Shown here piece by piece: positions 1 to 8,809 of a DNA stretch of 64,000 nucleotides. The translations under genes were made by a program, and so were the position numbers. This DNA comes from Pedobacter cryoconitis (GTDB lineage Bacteria; Bacteroidota; Bacteroidia; Sphingobacteriales; Sphingobacteriaceae), in assembly GCF_014200595.1 (NCBI RefSeq), contig NZ_JACHCG010000002.1, positions 434,001 to 498,000 of the forward strand, written 5' to 3'. The first letter of the stretch is position 1. The number at the start of each line of letters is the position of its first letter. The notes under the pieces were generated by a model. That model was not told where the DNA came from. It did not search any database and saw only the letters and a program-made list of their open reading frames with translations.

Positions 1-942
1 CATCCCTTCCCTTTGATGAAAGTACATAATGTATATCATAAGGAAGATGCGATCTGGTCATTTACGGTTGTTGGCCGTCCGCCTCAGGAAGATACCAGCT
101 TTGGCGCACTAATTCATGAAATTGCGGGATCTGCGTTGCCACAGGAAATACATGGATTGAAAGAAGTTAACGCAGTAGATGCAGCGGGCGTACATCCATT
201 GTTATTTGCAATTGGCAGTGAAAGATATACTCCATTTCTTAACGAGCGCAGACCACAGGAAATATTGACAATTGCGAACCATATTTTGGGCAAAAACCAA
301 TTGAGTTTAGCAAAGTATGTTTTTATAGCAGCGAGGGAAGATAATGAAGCCCTGGATACGCATGATATTGAAGTTTTCTTAACGCATATATTATCACGTA
401 TAGATTTAAAGAGGGATCTTCATTTCCATACAGAAACAACAATTGATACCCTGGATTATAGTGGTGAAGGTTTGAATAGTGGTTCTAAAGTTGTATTAGC
501 TGCTGCCGGAGATATTAAAAGAATATTGTCTGAAGAGCTGCCTGCTGACTTTGCATTACCGCCATCATTTGGTACTTATCATTTTGTGATGCCGGGAGTG
601 CTGGCGATTACTGCTGATCAGTATACTACGGCAGCAGAGGCAGCTACCTCAATAGCGGCACTGAATCTTCAGTTAAAGGATCAGAACCTTGACGGAATCG
701 CTTTAATTGTACTGTGTGATGATGCCGTATTTACAGCTGAGACTATTAATAACTTTGTATGGGTAACTTTTACCAGAAGTAATCCTGCGGTAGATATTCA
801 CGGGGTAGGAGAGTTTACGACAAACAAACATTGGGGCTGTACAGGTCCTTTAGTTATTGATGCCAGGAAAAAGCCGCATCATGCACCGGAGCTGATTAAG
901 GATGCTGAAATAGAGCAAAGAATAAACAGGTTTAAAATCTGA
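1..942 (+). CDS. UbiD-family decarboxylase, C-terminal part (5' end outside window)
   Basis: The reading frame is open from the first base and has no credible start, so this is the last ~313 residues of a protein usually ~600 residues long in Bacteroidota. UbiD enzymes use prenylated FMN to (de)carboxylate aromatic or unsaturated acids, for example 4-hydroxy-3-polyprenylbenzoate in quinone synthesis. Visible family hallmarks are IWSFTVVGRPPQEDT followed by FGALIHEIAG, then VNAVDAAGVHPLLFAIGSER. The Arg/Glu-rich GRPPQED segment belongs to the conserved core. The Cys/His/Pro tail KHWGCTGPLVIDARKKPHH is also typical. Substrate cannot be assigned from sequence; a quinone-pathway role is the default guess. 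A bidirectional terminator follows. Confidence 0.88.
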   Translation, partial: HPFPLMKVHNVYHKEDAIWSFTVVGRPPQEDTSFGALIHEIAGSALPQEIHGLKEVNAVDAAGVHPLLFAIGSERYTPFLNERRPQEILTIANHILGKNQLSLAKYVFIAAREDNEALDTHDIEVFLTHILSRIDLKRDLHFHTETTIDTLDYSGEGLNSGSKVVLAAAGDIKRILSEELPADFALPPSFGTYHFVMPGVLAITADQYTTAAEAATSIAALNLQLKDQNLDGIALIVLCDDAVFTAETINNFVWVTFTRSNPAVDIHGVGEFTTNKHWGCTGPLVIDARKKPHHAPELIKDAEIEQRINRFKI

Positions 943-954
943 TTTGCTATTGCA

Positions 955-991
955 TAAAAAAGCCCTTGCTGATTTCAGCAAGGGCTTTTTT
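955..991. terminator. Bidirectional rho-independent terminator
   Basis: A 12-bp perfect stem (961-972 with 975-986, AGCCCTTGCTGA) is flanked by A-rich and T-rich runs. It lies between the convergent UbiD and FadL-like genes and can serve both. Confidence 0.85.
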
Positions 992-1003
992 ATGTTTCTA
1001 TAT

Positions 1004-2533
1004 TTAGAATCTTACGCCAACTGTCATGAAGATATTATTTCTTGCCACTTTAGTAGAAGCCAAAGGTTGAGAATTATCATCCAGATAGTAAGGATTAAAG
1101 AAGTTATTAGTTTCTATACGCTGATAAGCTAAATCTATATAATACTGATTGATACGGTAACCGATACCACCAGAATAAGATTTAATAGCAGATAAATTAC
1201 CTGGATCTTCCTTGTAAGGTGTACCGCTGTAACCGTAACCAGCTCTTAAGCTGAACAGGTCGATTTTATATTCTCCACCGACTCTGAAATTAACAGCACT
1301 TGTATAGTTGTTTTTGATGAAGTTGTTATTGCTGATGATAACATCAGGGTAACCATCGCTTTCTGAAAGTTTGGTAGACTTATAATCTACATAGTCAACG
1401 TCAGCTGTTAACAGTGCATTTTGACCAATAATAAAACTTGCGCCTAACGAACCTTTATATGGAGTTCTTACATTGTAATTAAAGTTGGTATTCATGTAGT
1501 CACTTAATAATTCAGTTCCTCCAGAAAAGCGTGCGTCTAATGTCTCAGTTGAATTTACTTCCATATGCATCCAGGTTGGCGCCTGGAAAGTAGCTCCTAG
1601 TCTTACAGCTTCAACAGGTTTATAGATTAAGCCTAATCTTCCTGTTATACCTGCTCCGCTTGTATTGCTATTGACTACATTAAGTAAGTTATAGGTAGTT
1701 CCCGCATACGGATTTGGCTGATTAAATTTGTCGTTAGGATCTGATGGATTTGATACAATAGTTCCTGTTTCAGAATAAGCTGAGCTTGTTTCGTAACGTA
1801 CGTTTACAAAGCCAATACTTGCACCCAGATAAAGGTTATTAGAAATATTCATTGCTCCTGAGAAATTCAGTTCAGATGTTGAACCACGACGAACTTCATT
1901 CTGGCTTTGTGTATTGTTCGTAGCCGATGTAGCTGGTATGTATTGATCTGTAGTACCCTTTACTTTGTCAATCAGGTAATTATCAAACGCTGCCTTTTCG
2001 ATACTTCCCTGGTTCAGGCTTCCTGGAGTATATCCATTTGCGCGCTGAGCCCAGTCTGTAGCGATAGAACTTTGTGTATTTCTGCCTGAATAGTTATTCT
2101 CGATACTAAAGTCATTATTTCTATTATAACCTATACCAAAAACCAAACTAACTACACCTTTATTTAAGTTACTGCCTTTTGGTCTGACAACAGGATTGTA
2201 CCATACAGCTGCTGCCTGGTTTAAATTAAACTTGTCTTTAGATGTATTTGTGTTTTTGCCCAGATAATTTGAATTCGCCTGTATGATATTGAATTCTGGT
2301 GTTACACTGAATTCTGAGCGGGTAAACATTCCTAAACCAGCAGGGTTACCACCAATTGAACTGATGTCTCCACCTAAACTTGTTTGCGCATTTCCTAAAC
2401 CTTTGAAACGTGCTGAACTTCCATAGTCAGTTCTTGAGAACCTTAAAGCATCACCTGCGTAGATGCTTTGGGCATAGATATTACCTGTAGTGGCTACTAT
2501 AGCCACTGCTAAGATTTGTATGAATTTTTTCAT
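1004..2533 (-). CDS. OmpP1/FadL-like outer-membrane protein
   Basis: A 509-residue protein with an N-terminal signal peptide (about 1-21, cleavage after IYAQ). The segment YGSSARFKGLGNAQTSLGGD followed by SSIGGNPAGLGMF is the Bacteroidota version of the OmpP1/FadL/TodX N-terminus. The rest is a repetitive Asn/Ser/Tyr-rich beta-barrel pattern ending in an aromatic residue (VGVRF), as expected for an outer-membrane protein folded by BamA. FadL proteins pass hydrophobic compounds across the outer membrane; the substrate is unknown here. The next gene on the same strand, a lipoprotein, lies 23 bp upstream, so the two may be cotranscribed. Confidence 0.85.
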   Translation of the reverse strand: MKKFIQILAVAIVATTGNIYAQSIYAGDALRFSRTDYGSSARFKGLGNAQTSLGGDISSIGGNPAGLGMFTRSEFSVTPEFNIIQANSNYLGKNTNTSKDKFNLNQAAAVWYNPVVRPKGSNLNKGVVSLVFGIGYNRNNDFSIENNYSGRNTQSSIATDWAQRANGYTPGSLNQGSIEKAAFDNYLIDKVKGTTDQYIPATSATNNTQSQNEVRRGSTSELNFSGAMNISNNLYLGASIGFVNVRYETSSAYSETGTIVSNPSDPNDKFNQPNPYAGTTYNLLNVVNSNTSGAGITGRLGLIYKPVEAVRLGATFQAPTWMHMEVNSTETLDARFSGGTELLSDYMNTNFNYNVRTPYKGSLGASFIIGQNALLTADVDYVDYKSTKLSESDGYPDVIISNNNFIKNNYTSAVNFRVGGEYKIDLFSLRAGYGYSGTPYKEDPGNLSAIKSYSGGIGYRINQYYIDLAYQRIETNNFFNPYYLDDNSQPLASTKVARNNIFMTVGVRF

Positions 2534-2556
2534 TTAGATATTAAATACATATAAGT

Positions 2557-3525
2557 TTAGTTTCTACCACTGCGTCCGCCGCCGCCGCCACCTGATGATC
2601 TGCCGCCACCGCCGCCTCCACCACCACCGTAGCTACCGCCTGATGATCTGCTTTGACTTGGAGCATAAGAAGATCTGTCACTATTTCCTCTTTGTTGAGG
2701 AGCATAGTTTTGAGATGATCTGTCAGGTCTTGTGGAAGACTGGCCATAAGAAGATCTGTCACCGCTTCTGCTGTAACCGCTGTTTCTGCCATTTCCATAA
2801 CCGTCAGCTCTGCTATTTCCATAGCTACTGTTTCCGTTAGGATTTGATCTGCTTACGCCTGAACCGTTGTAGTTGCCTCTGCCACCGTAACTGGTCGCTC
2901 TTCCTGAATAGTTACCATTGCTGCCGCTTCTGTTATCTCTGCTGTAAGCTGGTCTGTAAACGCTGTTAGACCGGTAGTAACCACCGCCCCAGCCTCCGCC
3001 GTAGTAACCGCCACCGTAATAGCCACCACCATAGAAGCCTCCGCCCCATAGTCCGCCATAACCGCCCCCCCATCCCCATGGAGAATAAAAAGGAGAGTAA
3101 AATCCACCACCGTAGCCAAAGCCTAAACCCCATGAACTACCGTAGTAACCGTTACCGAATCCCATTCCAAAGCCTAATCCTGAGTAATAAGGAGAGTAAC
3201 CGCCGCCATAAAATCCATCATAATAAAAAGGATCATAATAGCCTCTATAAGGGCTGCCGTAATAAAATCTATTGATACGAGAAGAATAATCCATGTCAGC
3301 ATATAAATCGCTGCTGCCATAATAATCATCATTATCGTTATATCCGTCATTTACTGATTGCGACGAATACGTGCGCTCAGGTGCGGTATACTCTACCGCT
3401 TTCGCTGTTGAGCCATAAACATCGTCATTATGACGAGTTTGCTGGGCCATTTGAGGAGCAGAGCAGGAGGACACGGCGAGAGCCGTAACAACCAGCATGC
3501 TGTAAAATAAATGGTTAGGTTTCAT
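2557..3525 (-). CDS. Gly/Tyr/Ser-rich lipoprotein
   Basis: A 322-residue predicted lipoprotein. I chose the start at 3525 because it gives a clean lipoprotein signal, MKPNHLFYSMLVVTALAVSSC; the longer frame adds 29 residues without signal character. After Cys21 the protein is low-complexity: a tyrosine-rich stretch, a central block of GGGYYGGG-type repeats, and a C-terminal Ser/Arg/Gly tract ending in polyglycine. Such sequence is probably disordered or surface-matrix-like. Reading frames in this strand and the opposite one are shadows caused by the biased composition. No function can be assigned. It is divergent from proS and probably cotranscribed with the FadL-like gene. Confidence 0.75.
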   Translation of the reverse strand: MKPNHLFYSMLVVTALAVSSCSAPQMAQQTRHNDDVYGSTAKAVEYTAPERTYSSQSVNDGYNDNDDYYGSSDLYADMDYSSRINRFYYGSPYRGYYDPFYYDGFYGGGYSPYYSGLGFGMGFGNGYYGSSWGLGFGYGGGFYSPFYSPWGWGGGYGGLWGGGFYGGGYYGGGYYGGGWGGGYYRSNSVYRPAYSRDNRSGSNGNYSGRATSYGGRGNYNGSGVSRSNPNGNSSYGNSRADGYGNGRNSGYSRSGDRSSYGQSSTRPDRSSQNYAPQQRGNSDRSSYAPSQSRSSGGSYGGGGGGGGGRSSGGGGGGRSGRN

Positions 3526-3577
3526 AATATGTGAGTTCTTTGTGTGTGTAAACAGTTTTTTTGTAGGCATAAATTTA

Positions 3578-3585
3578 TAAATTTG
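3578..3585 (+). promoter_or_regulatory. Bacteroidota -7 box for proS
   Basis: TAAATTTG matches the TAnnTTTG -7 consensus of the Bacteroidota primary sigma factor, about 48 bp before the proS start. A TTTG at 3560-3563 could be the -33 element, but the spacing is shorter than usual. Confidence 0.35.
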
Positions 3586-3632
3586 TAGCCTAGCATGCAA
3601 GTTATTTAACACAATAAACGTTCCAAACAGTT

Positions 3633-5105
3633 ATGAGCAAAGGTATTACAAGTAAAAACGAGGATTATTCCCAGTGGTATAACGACATTGTTATGAAAGC
3701 CGATCTGGCAGAACATTCCGCTGTAAAAGGATGTATGGTTATAAAGCCCTATGGCTATTCCATTTGGGAGAAAATGCAAGCTGTTTTAGACCAGAAATTT
3801 AAAGACACAGGGCACAGTAATGCCTATTTTCCTTTATTCATTCCTAAGTCATTTTTTTCTAAGGAGGCAGCGCACGTAGAAGGTTTTGCGACAGAATGTG
3901 CAGTTGTGACACATTACCGTCTTAAAAATGACGGAGAAGGCAATATTATTGTTGATCCGGAAGCGAAATTAGAAGAAGAATTGATCGTAAGACCAACTTC
4001 AGAAACCATTATATGGAATACTTTCAGAGGATGGGTGCAGTCTTATCGTGATTTACCTTTGCTGATTAATCAATGGGCAAACGTAGTAAGATGGGAAATG
4101 CGTACACGTCTTTTCCTCCGTACTACAGAATTTTTATGGCAGGAAGGCCACACGGCACATGCAACCTCTGAGGAGGCAGTAGCAGAAACAAAGCAAATGC
4201 TTGATGTATATGCTGATTTTGCTGAAAAATGGATGGCTTTACCAGTAGTTAAAGGAGTGAAAACAGCTAATGAACGTTTTGCAGGTGCATTGGATACTTA
4301 TTGTATCGAAGCATTGATGCAGGATGGAAAAGCATTACAAGCAGGTACTTCTCACTTTTTAGGTCAGAATTTTGCGAAAGCATTCGATGTGAAGTTTACC
4401 AATAAAGAAGGTAAAATTGAACACGTATGGGCAAGCTCGTGGGGTGTTTCCACGCGTATGATTGGTGCATTGATCATGGCACACAGTGATGATTTAGGTT
4501 TGGTTTTACCTCCTATGTTAGCACCTATACAAGTTGTTATTGTACCTATTTACAGAAACGACGATGACTTTAATAATATTACTGCTTACGTTAACGAGCT
4601 GACGCCTAAACTTAAAAAACTGGGCATTTCTGTGAAATATGACAACAGGGATTCTCAACGTCCAGGGTTCAAATTCGCAGAATATGAATTGAAAGGTGTA
4701 CCAGTACGTTTGGCTATCGGTGGCAGGGATCTTGAAAATGGGACTGTAGAATTAGCCAGAAGAGATACCGGAGAGAAAAAAACAGTAAATCAGGAAGGTT
4801 TAGATATTTATATCGTTCAGTTATTGGATGAAATCCAGGAGAATATCTATAAAAAAGCTTTCGATTACAGAAAAGAACATATTACGGTTGCGAACACTTA
4901 TGATGAATTAAAAGACCTTTTAGACAACAAAGGTGGATTTATTTCTGCACATTGGGATGGTACGCCAGAAACAGAGCAAAAAATAAAAGAAGAAACAAAG
5001 GCTACAATCAGATGTATACCGTTAGATAATAAGTTAGAAGACGGAATTTGTATTTACTCAGGTAAACCATCTGTTCAACGCGTTTTATTCGCCCGTGCTT
5101 ATTAA
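3633..5105 (+). CDS. proS: Prolyl-tRNA synthetase, type 3
   Basis: A 490-residue class II aminoacyl-tRNA synthetase that charges tRNA-Pro with proline. The short archaeal/eukaryotic-like architecture is seen: no editing insertion between motifs 2 and 3. Motifs in order: [12 protein letters not shown], then the motif 2 region [21 protein letters not shown], then motif 3 [20 protein letters not shown], followed by the anticodon-binding domain ([10 protein letters not shown]) and the type 3 C-terminal extension ending ARAY. Full length and typical for Bacteroidota. It lies 33 bp upstream of a PLP enzyme gene and may be cotranscribed with it. The tRNA-Pro(UGG) gene in this window encodes one of its substrates. 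Confidence 0.96.
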   Translation: MSKGITSKNEDYSQWYNDIVMKADLAEHSAVKGCMVIKPYGYSIWEKMQAVLDQKFKDTGHSNAYFPLFIPKSFFSKEAAHVEGFATECAVVTHYRLKNDGEGNIIVDPEAKLEEELIVRPTSETIIWNTFRGWVQSYRDLPLLINQWANVVRWEMRTRLFLRTTEFLWQEGHTAHATSEEAVAETKQMLDVYADFAEKWMALPVVKGVKTANERFAGALDTYCIEALMQDGKALQAGTSHFLGQNFAKAFDVKFTNKEGKIEHVWASSWGVSTRMIGALIMAHSDDLGLVLPPMLAPIQVVIVPIYRNDDDFNNITAYVNELTPKLKKLGISVKYDNRDSQRPGFKFAEYELKGVPVRLAIGGRDLENGTVELARRDTGEKKTVNQEGLDIYIVQLLDEIQENIYKKAFDYRKEHITVANTYDELKDLLDNKGGFISAHWDGTPETEQKIKEETKATIRCIPLDNKLEDGICIYSGKPSVQRVLFARAY

Positions 5106-5138
5106 GCTTCAGGCATCAAAAATTTAAAAAAGAGCAAC

Positions 5139-6278
5139 ATGAAATTTGCAACTAAAGCCATACATGCAGGTCAGGAACCTGATCCAACAACAGGAGCGGT
5201 AATGACTCCAATCTATCAAACCTCTACTTACTGGCAAAAATCGCCGGGTGAGCACCAGGGCTTTGAATATTCGAGAGGAACAAACCCAACCCGTCAGGCA
5301 TTGGAAAATTGTCTTGCTGCACTTGAAAATGCAAAATATGGTATGGCTTTCTCGTCAGGGATGGGTGCTACAGATACTGTTTTGCGTCTATTGCAACCGG
5401 GTGATGAAGTAATTACAGGTAACGACCTTTATGGAGGCTCATACCGTATCTTTACCAAAGTATATGCAAAATATGGCATTAAATTTCATTTCCTGGATCT
5501 GTCAAAACCAGAAAATATGCTGCCATATATCAATGATAAAACTAAGCTGGTATGGATTGAAACACCTACTAACCCAACAATGCAGATTATTGACATTGAA
5601 GGTGTAGCTAAAATCACTAAAGAAAAAGGACTGATCCTGACTGTAGATAATACTTTTGCTTCACCATATTTACAGAACCCGATTGATCTGGGAGCTGACA
5701 TTGTGATGCACTCTGTGACTAAATACATCGGTGGTCACTCTGATGTAGTGATGGGAGCTTTATTATTGAATGATGAACAATTGTACAAAGACCTTTGGTT
5801 TATCTATAACGCTTGTGGGGCGACTCCGGGCCCGCAAGATGCTTTCCTTGTATTAAGAGGGATTAAAACCCTGCACCTGCGTATGAAAGCACATTGCGAA
5901 AATGGTGAGAAAGTTGCGCGTTTCCTTAAAACCCACCCTAAGATTGATAAAATCTACTGGCCGGGTTTTGAAGATCACCCTAATCATGACATTGCGAAAA
6001 AGCAGATGCGTGGTTTCGGAGGAATGGTTTCTATCACCCTTAAAGGTGCCGATCTGGCAGAAACATTCAGAGTAGCCTCATCTTTCAAGGTATTTACTTT
6101 AGCAGAATCATTAGGAGGAGTTGAATCACTGATCAATCACCCAACTACTATGACTCACGGATCAATCCCTAAAGAGGAACGTGAGAAAGTAGGTGTAACA
6201 GACAACCTGCTGCGTCTGAGTGTTGGAGTAGAAGATATCGATGATCTTTTAGCTGATTTGGCACAAGCCCTGAGTTAA
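5139..6278 (+). CDS. Cystathionine gamma-synthase / gamma-lyase family PLP enzyme
   Basis: A 379-residue Cys/Met-metabolism PLP enzyme. The N-terminal ATKAIHAGQEPDPTTGAVMT and YSRGTNPTRQALE are signatures of the family, SSGMGATDTVL binds the cofactor phosphate, and the internal aldimine lysine is K195 in SVTKYIGGHSDV. D170 in TVDNTF should contact the pyridine nitrogen. Members make cystathionine from an activated homoserine and cysteine, or cleave cystathionine or methionine; sequence alone does not separate these here. Full length. A strong terminator follows. Confidence 0.9.
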   Translation: MKFATKAIHAGQEPDPTTGAVMTPIYQTSTYWQKSPGEHQGFEYSRGTNPTRQALENCLAALENAKYGMAFSSGMGATDTVLRLLQPGDEVITGNDLYGGSYRIFTKVYAKYGIKFHFLDLSKPENMLPYINDKTKLVWIETPTNPTMQIIDIEGVAKITKEKGLILTVDNTFASPYLQNPIDLGADIVMHSVTKYIGGHSDVVMGALLLNDEQLYKDLWFIYNACGATPGPQDAFLVLRGIKTLHLRMKAHCENGEKVARFLKTHPKIDKIYWPGFEDHPNHDIAKKQMRGFGGMVSITLKGADLAETFRVASSFKVFTLAESLGGVESLINHPTTMTHGSIPKEEREKVGVTDNLLRLSVGVEDIDDLLADLAQALS

Positions 6279-6323
6279 TCAGGTCGCTCTTTAGCACCCA
6301 TTCATAAATTATTACAAACATAT

Positions 6324-6355
6324 AAAGCCAGTTTAAATTTTTTAAACTGGCTTTT
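6324..6355 (+). terminator. Rho-independent terminator
   Basis: A 14-bp perfect inverted repeat, 6324-6337 with 6341-6354 (AAAGCCAGTTTAAA), 3-nt loop, ends in a T run, 45 bp after the PLP-enzyme stop. Confidence 0.85.
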
Positions 6356-6369
6356 ATAAATAAAAACCA

Positions 6370-7149
6370 TTGGAATTTTTAGAACTAAAGGACTTTCTTG
6401 ACATTAAAGTAGCGCAATATAACAGGCCTGACTTCATCACAAATGACCCAATCTGTATTCCACATCGCTTTTCTAAAAAACAAGACATTGAAATTGCTGC
6501 ATTCTTTGCATCAATTCTGGCCTGGGGACAGCGGAAAACCATTATCAATAAATGCACTGATCTCTTTGACCGGATGGACAATGACCCATACAACTTCATG
6601 CTGCATCACGGTGATGAAGACCTGCGTCGTCTGTTAAACTTCAAACACAGGACTTTTAACGATACCGATCTTCTTTACTTCATCTCCTTCTTTAAACAGC
6701 ATTACACGCTTTCAGACACGCTGGAAACAGCCTTCCTGCCGGCAAACTTTGGCCAGCTGGAAAGTTTCACTGCTGAACATGCCCTGAACCATTTTCGTAC
6801 CTACTTTTTTAGTCTTCCGGACTCTCCCCACAGAACCGTTAAACACATCTCTTCACCCGCTCAAAAATCCACCTGTAAAAGACTAAACATGTTTTTGCGC
6901 TGGATGGTACGAAAAGACCAGACAGGAGTAGACTTTGGCGTATGGACAACCATTTCCCCGGCAGACCTCATTTGTCCATGTGACGTACACGTAGACCGTG
7001 TTGCGCGCCGCCTTGACTTGATTACCCGTAAACAAACCGATTGGAGAACCGCGGTTGAATTAACTACTGAACTTCGTAAATTCGATCCTTCAGACCCGGT
7101 AAAATACGATTTCGCCCTATTTGGTCTTGGCGTAGAAGAGAAATTTTAA
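6370..7149 (+). CDS. TIGR02757 (DUF2400) family protein
   Basis: A 259-residue conserved protein of the TIGR02757/DUF2400 family, common in Bacteroidota but without an established role. Family-like segments are AAFFASILAWGQRKTI near the N-terminus, LNMFLRWMVRKDQTGVDFG, and the Cys/His-bearing PADLICPCDVHVDRVARR, ending in KYDFALFGLGVEEKF. The region suggests a helix-hairpin-helix or DNA-glycosylase-like fold, but I cannot confirm this. Translation appears to start at TTG (6370), because an in-frame stop lies four codons upstream and no ATG fits. It is followed 22 bp later by the next small gene. Confidence 0.82.
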   Translation: MEFLELKDFLDIKVAQYNRPDFITNDPICIPHRFSKKQDIEIAAFFASILAWGQRKTIINKCTDLFDRMDNDPYNFMLHHGDEDLRRLLNFKHRTFNDTDLLYFISFFKQHYTLSDTLETAFLPANFGQLESFTAEHALNHFRTYFFSLPDSPHRTVKHISSPAQKSTCKRLNMFLRWMVRKDQTGVDFGVWTTISPADLICPCDVHVDRVARRLDLITRKQTDWRTAVELTTELRKFDPSDPVKYDFALFGLGVEEKF

Positions 7150-7171
7150 ACCCAAAGTACTATCTTTAGTA

Positions 7172-7681
7172 ATGATAACTTTTGAAGCAGAAATTGAACG
7201 CTTCTCCAAAATGGGTGAGAAAACCGGGTGGACATTCGTGACCATTCCCAAAGCTATAGCCAATCAAATCAAACCCGACTGCCGTAAAAGCTTTCGTGTC
7301 AAAGGCTTTCTCGACGAACTGCCCGTAACCGGTATGTCCTTTATCCCAATGGGGGAGGGAGACTTTATCCTTGCCCTGAATTCCACTATACGTAAACAAT
7401 TAAAAAAAGAAGAAGGTGCAAAACTCTGTCTGCAACTTGAAGAAGATAAAACCTTCAAAATAGAAATGCCAGAAGACCTGGAGCTCTGTCTGCTGGAAGA
7501 AAGACATTTTTTAGAGAACTTCCTTAGCCTTCCTAAATCCCACCAGAACTATTATATCAACTGGCTGAACACTGCTAAAACAGAAACTACCCGTATTAAA
7601 CGGCTCACACAAATTGTCATTGCTATGGATAAGAAACAAAATTTCTCTGAAATGATGCGAAGCTATAAGAATGACAAATAA
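7172..7681 (+). CDS. YdeI/OmpD-associated family protein with DUF1905 domain
   Basis: A 169-residue soluble protein. Residues ~1-85 look like DUF1905 (FEAEIERFSKMGEKTGWTFV, then GEGDFILALNSTIRKQLKKE). Residues ~115-165 look like the YdeI/OmpD-associated helical domain (FLSLPKSHQNYYINWLNTAK, then ETTRIKRLTQIV). The family has been linked to bacteriocin protection in Salmonella, but its biochemical function is unknown and should not be assumed here. It is probably transcribed with the TIGR02757 gene. A long hairpin follows before the convergent glycosyltransferase. Confidence 0.8.
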   Translation: MITFEAEIERFSKMGEKTGWTFVTIPKAIANQIKPDCRKSFRVKGFLDELPVTGMSFIPMGEGDFILALNSTIRKQLKKEEGAKLCLQLEEDKTFKIEMPEDLELCLLEERHFLENFLSLPKSHQNYYINWLNTAKTETTRIKRLTQIVIAMDKKQNFSEMMRSYKNDK

Positions 7682-7824
7682 TCATCCAGCCAGCAAATTT
7701 TGTAGCCATCCAACGAGTAATCCAGTTAGCTATCCAATAAACAAGTAAACCAAATAGCTATCCATTAAATATTCTGGACTAAAAGAAATGTAATCAATTT
7801 CTCCGGGAGGAAAAACCTTTAGAA

Positions 7825-7909
7825 ATCAAAAAGAGGGTTATGTACCCTTCTGACAATGATTCCCACTTCAGGGAATTCCGTCAGAAGGGTACATAACCCT
7901 CTTTTTGAT
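7825..7909. terminator. 30-bp perfect inverted repeat, bidirectional terminator-like
   Basis: 7825-7854 and 7880-7909 are perfect reverse complements over 30 bp, with poly-A/poly-T ends suiting both strands. The 25-nt centre contains a further TTCCC/GGGAA pairing, so the hairpin can extend. It sits between convergent genes. The stem is much longer than the other terminators in this window. Confidence 0.75.
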
Positions 7910-7922
7910 CTATTTATTGGAA

Positions 7923-8648
7923 TTATCTCTTATAACTCCTGAACCAACTCGTAATCTTCATTTGAATAACCCCGACAAAAGCCTCTCTGAAAATCCTTGT
8001 ACTCATTTTTGAAGTCCCTTCCGTTCTATCCGTAAATATGATTGGTACCTCAACTACCTTAAAACCATACTTTATCGCTGTAAACTTCATTTCAATCTGA
8101 AACGCATACCCCACAAACCTGATCTTGTCAAAAGGGATTGTTTCCAAAACAACCCTCCTGTAACACTTAAAACCAGCAGTAGCATCCTGAATATTGATCC
8201 TGGTAATCAACCTCACATACATCGAAGCAAAATAAGACATCAATACCCTGCTCATTGGCCAGTTTACCACATTAACCCCCCTTACATAACGAGAACCAAT
8301 AGCCACATCGGCACCAGCCACACAAGCCTCCCGTAACGCAAATAAATCATCAGGATTATGAGAAAAATCGGCATCCATCTCAAAAATATAGTTGTAAGAG
8401 TGCTGTAAAGCCCACTTAAAACCATGGATATAAGCAGTTCCCAAACCCAGTTTTCCAGTTCTTTGCTCCATATGTAAACCAGGAAACTCCAACTGTAACC
8501 TCTTTACAATATCAGCCGTTCCATCAGGCGATCCATCATCAATAATTAAAACCTCAAAAGAAAAACTCAGGTTAAAAACCTTACGGATAATCTTCTCAAT
8601 ATTTTCTTTTTCGTTATAGGTAGGGATAATGACTAAGCTGTCTGACAC
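7923..8648 (-). CDS. Polyprenol monophosphomannose synthase-like glycosyltransferase (GT2)
   Basis: A 241-residue family 2 glycosyltransferase of the DPM1 type, transferring a sugar (typically mannose from GDP-mannose) to a polyprenyl phosphate at the inner membrane. Visible: the nucleotide-binding start VIIPTYNEKENIEKII, the IIDDGSPDGTADIVKRL acidic motif, the metal-binding EMDADFSHNP (DXD-like), and GSRYVRGVNVVNWPMSR. No C-terminal GtrA-type membrane domain is present. The start is GTG at 8648. It is common in Bacteroidota, where lipid-linked sugars feed lipoprotein or glycan modification; the acceptor is unknown. Nothing in the neighbourhood narrows its role. Confidence 0.88.
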   Translation of the reverse strand: MSDSLVIIPTYNEKENIEKIIRKVFNLSFSFEVLIIDDGSPDGTADIVKRLQLEFPGLHMEQRTGKLGLGTAYIHGFKWALQHSYNYIFEMDADFSHNPDDLFALREACVAGADVAIGSRYVRGVNVVNWPMSRVLMSYFASMYVRLITRINIQDATAGFKCYRRVVLETIPFDKIRFVGYAFQIEMKFTAIKYGFKVVEVPIIFTDRTEGTSKMSTRIFREAFVGVIQMKITSWFRSYKR

Positions 8649-8761
8649 GTGTGTAGAATAAATGGTAATAAATTATTTGCGAAAATATTGATTAAAATTG
8701 AAATTAACCTAATTATCAAGTGATTTAACATCCCTTAACAAAAAATCCGTTAAAAAATAAA

Positions 8762-8788
8762 GGGCTGTAATTTAAAAAACTACAGCCC
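8762..8788 (-). terminator. Terminator for POT transporter gene
   Basis: GGGCTGTA (8762-8769) pairs with TACAGCCC (8781-8788). An A-rich run to the left gives the T tract on the minus strand. It lies 22 bp after the stop of the POT gene. Confidence 0.7.
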
Positions 8789-8809
8789 CCTTTTATTAAT
8801 ATTTCCTAA

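Noticed and set aside
944..1132. 62-codon ORF after the UbiD gene
   Set aside because: It runs through the terminator and antisense to the FadL-like gene.
2541..3119. Val/Ala/Thr-rich ORFs in an alternative frame
   Set aside because: Shadows of the Gly/Tyr-rich lipoprotein gene caused by GGN/TAY codon runs.
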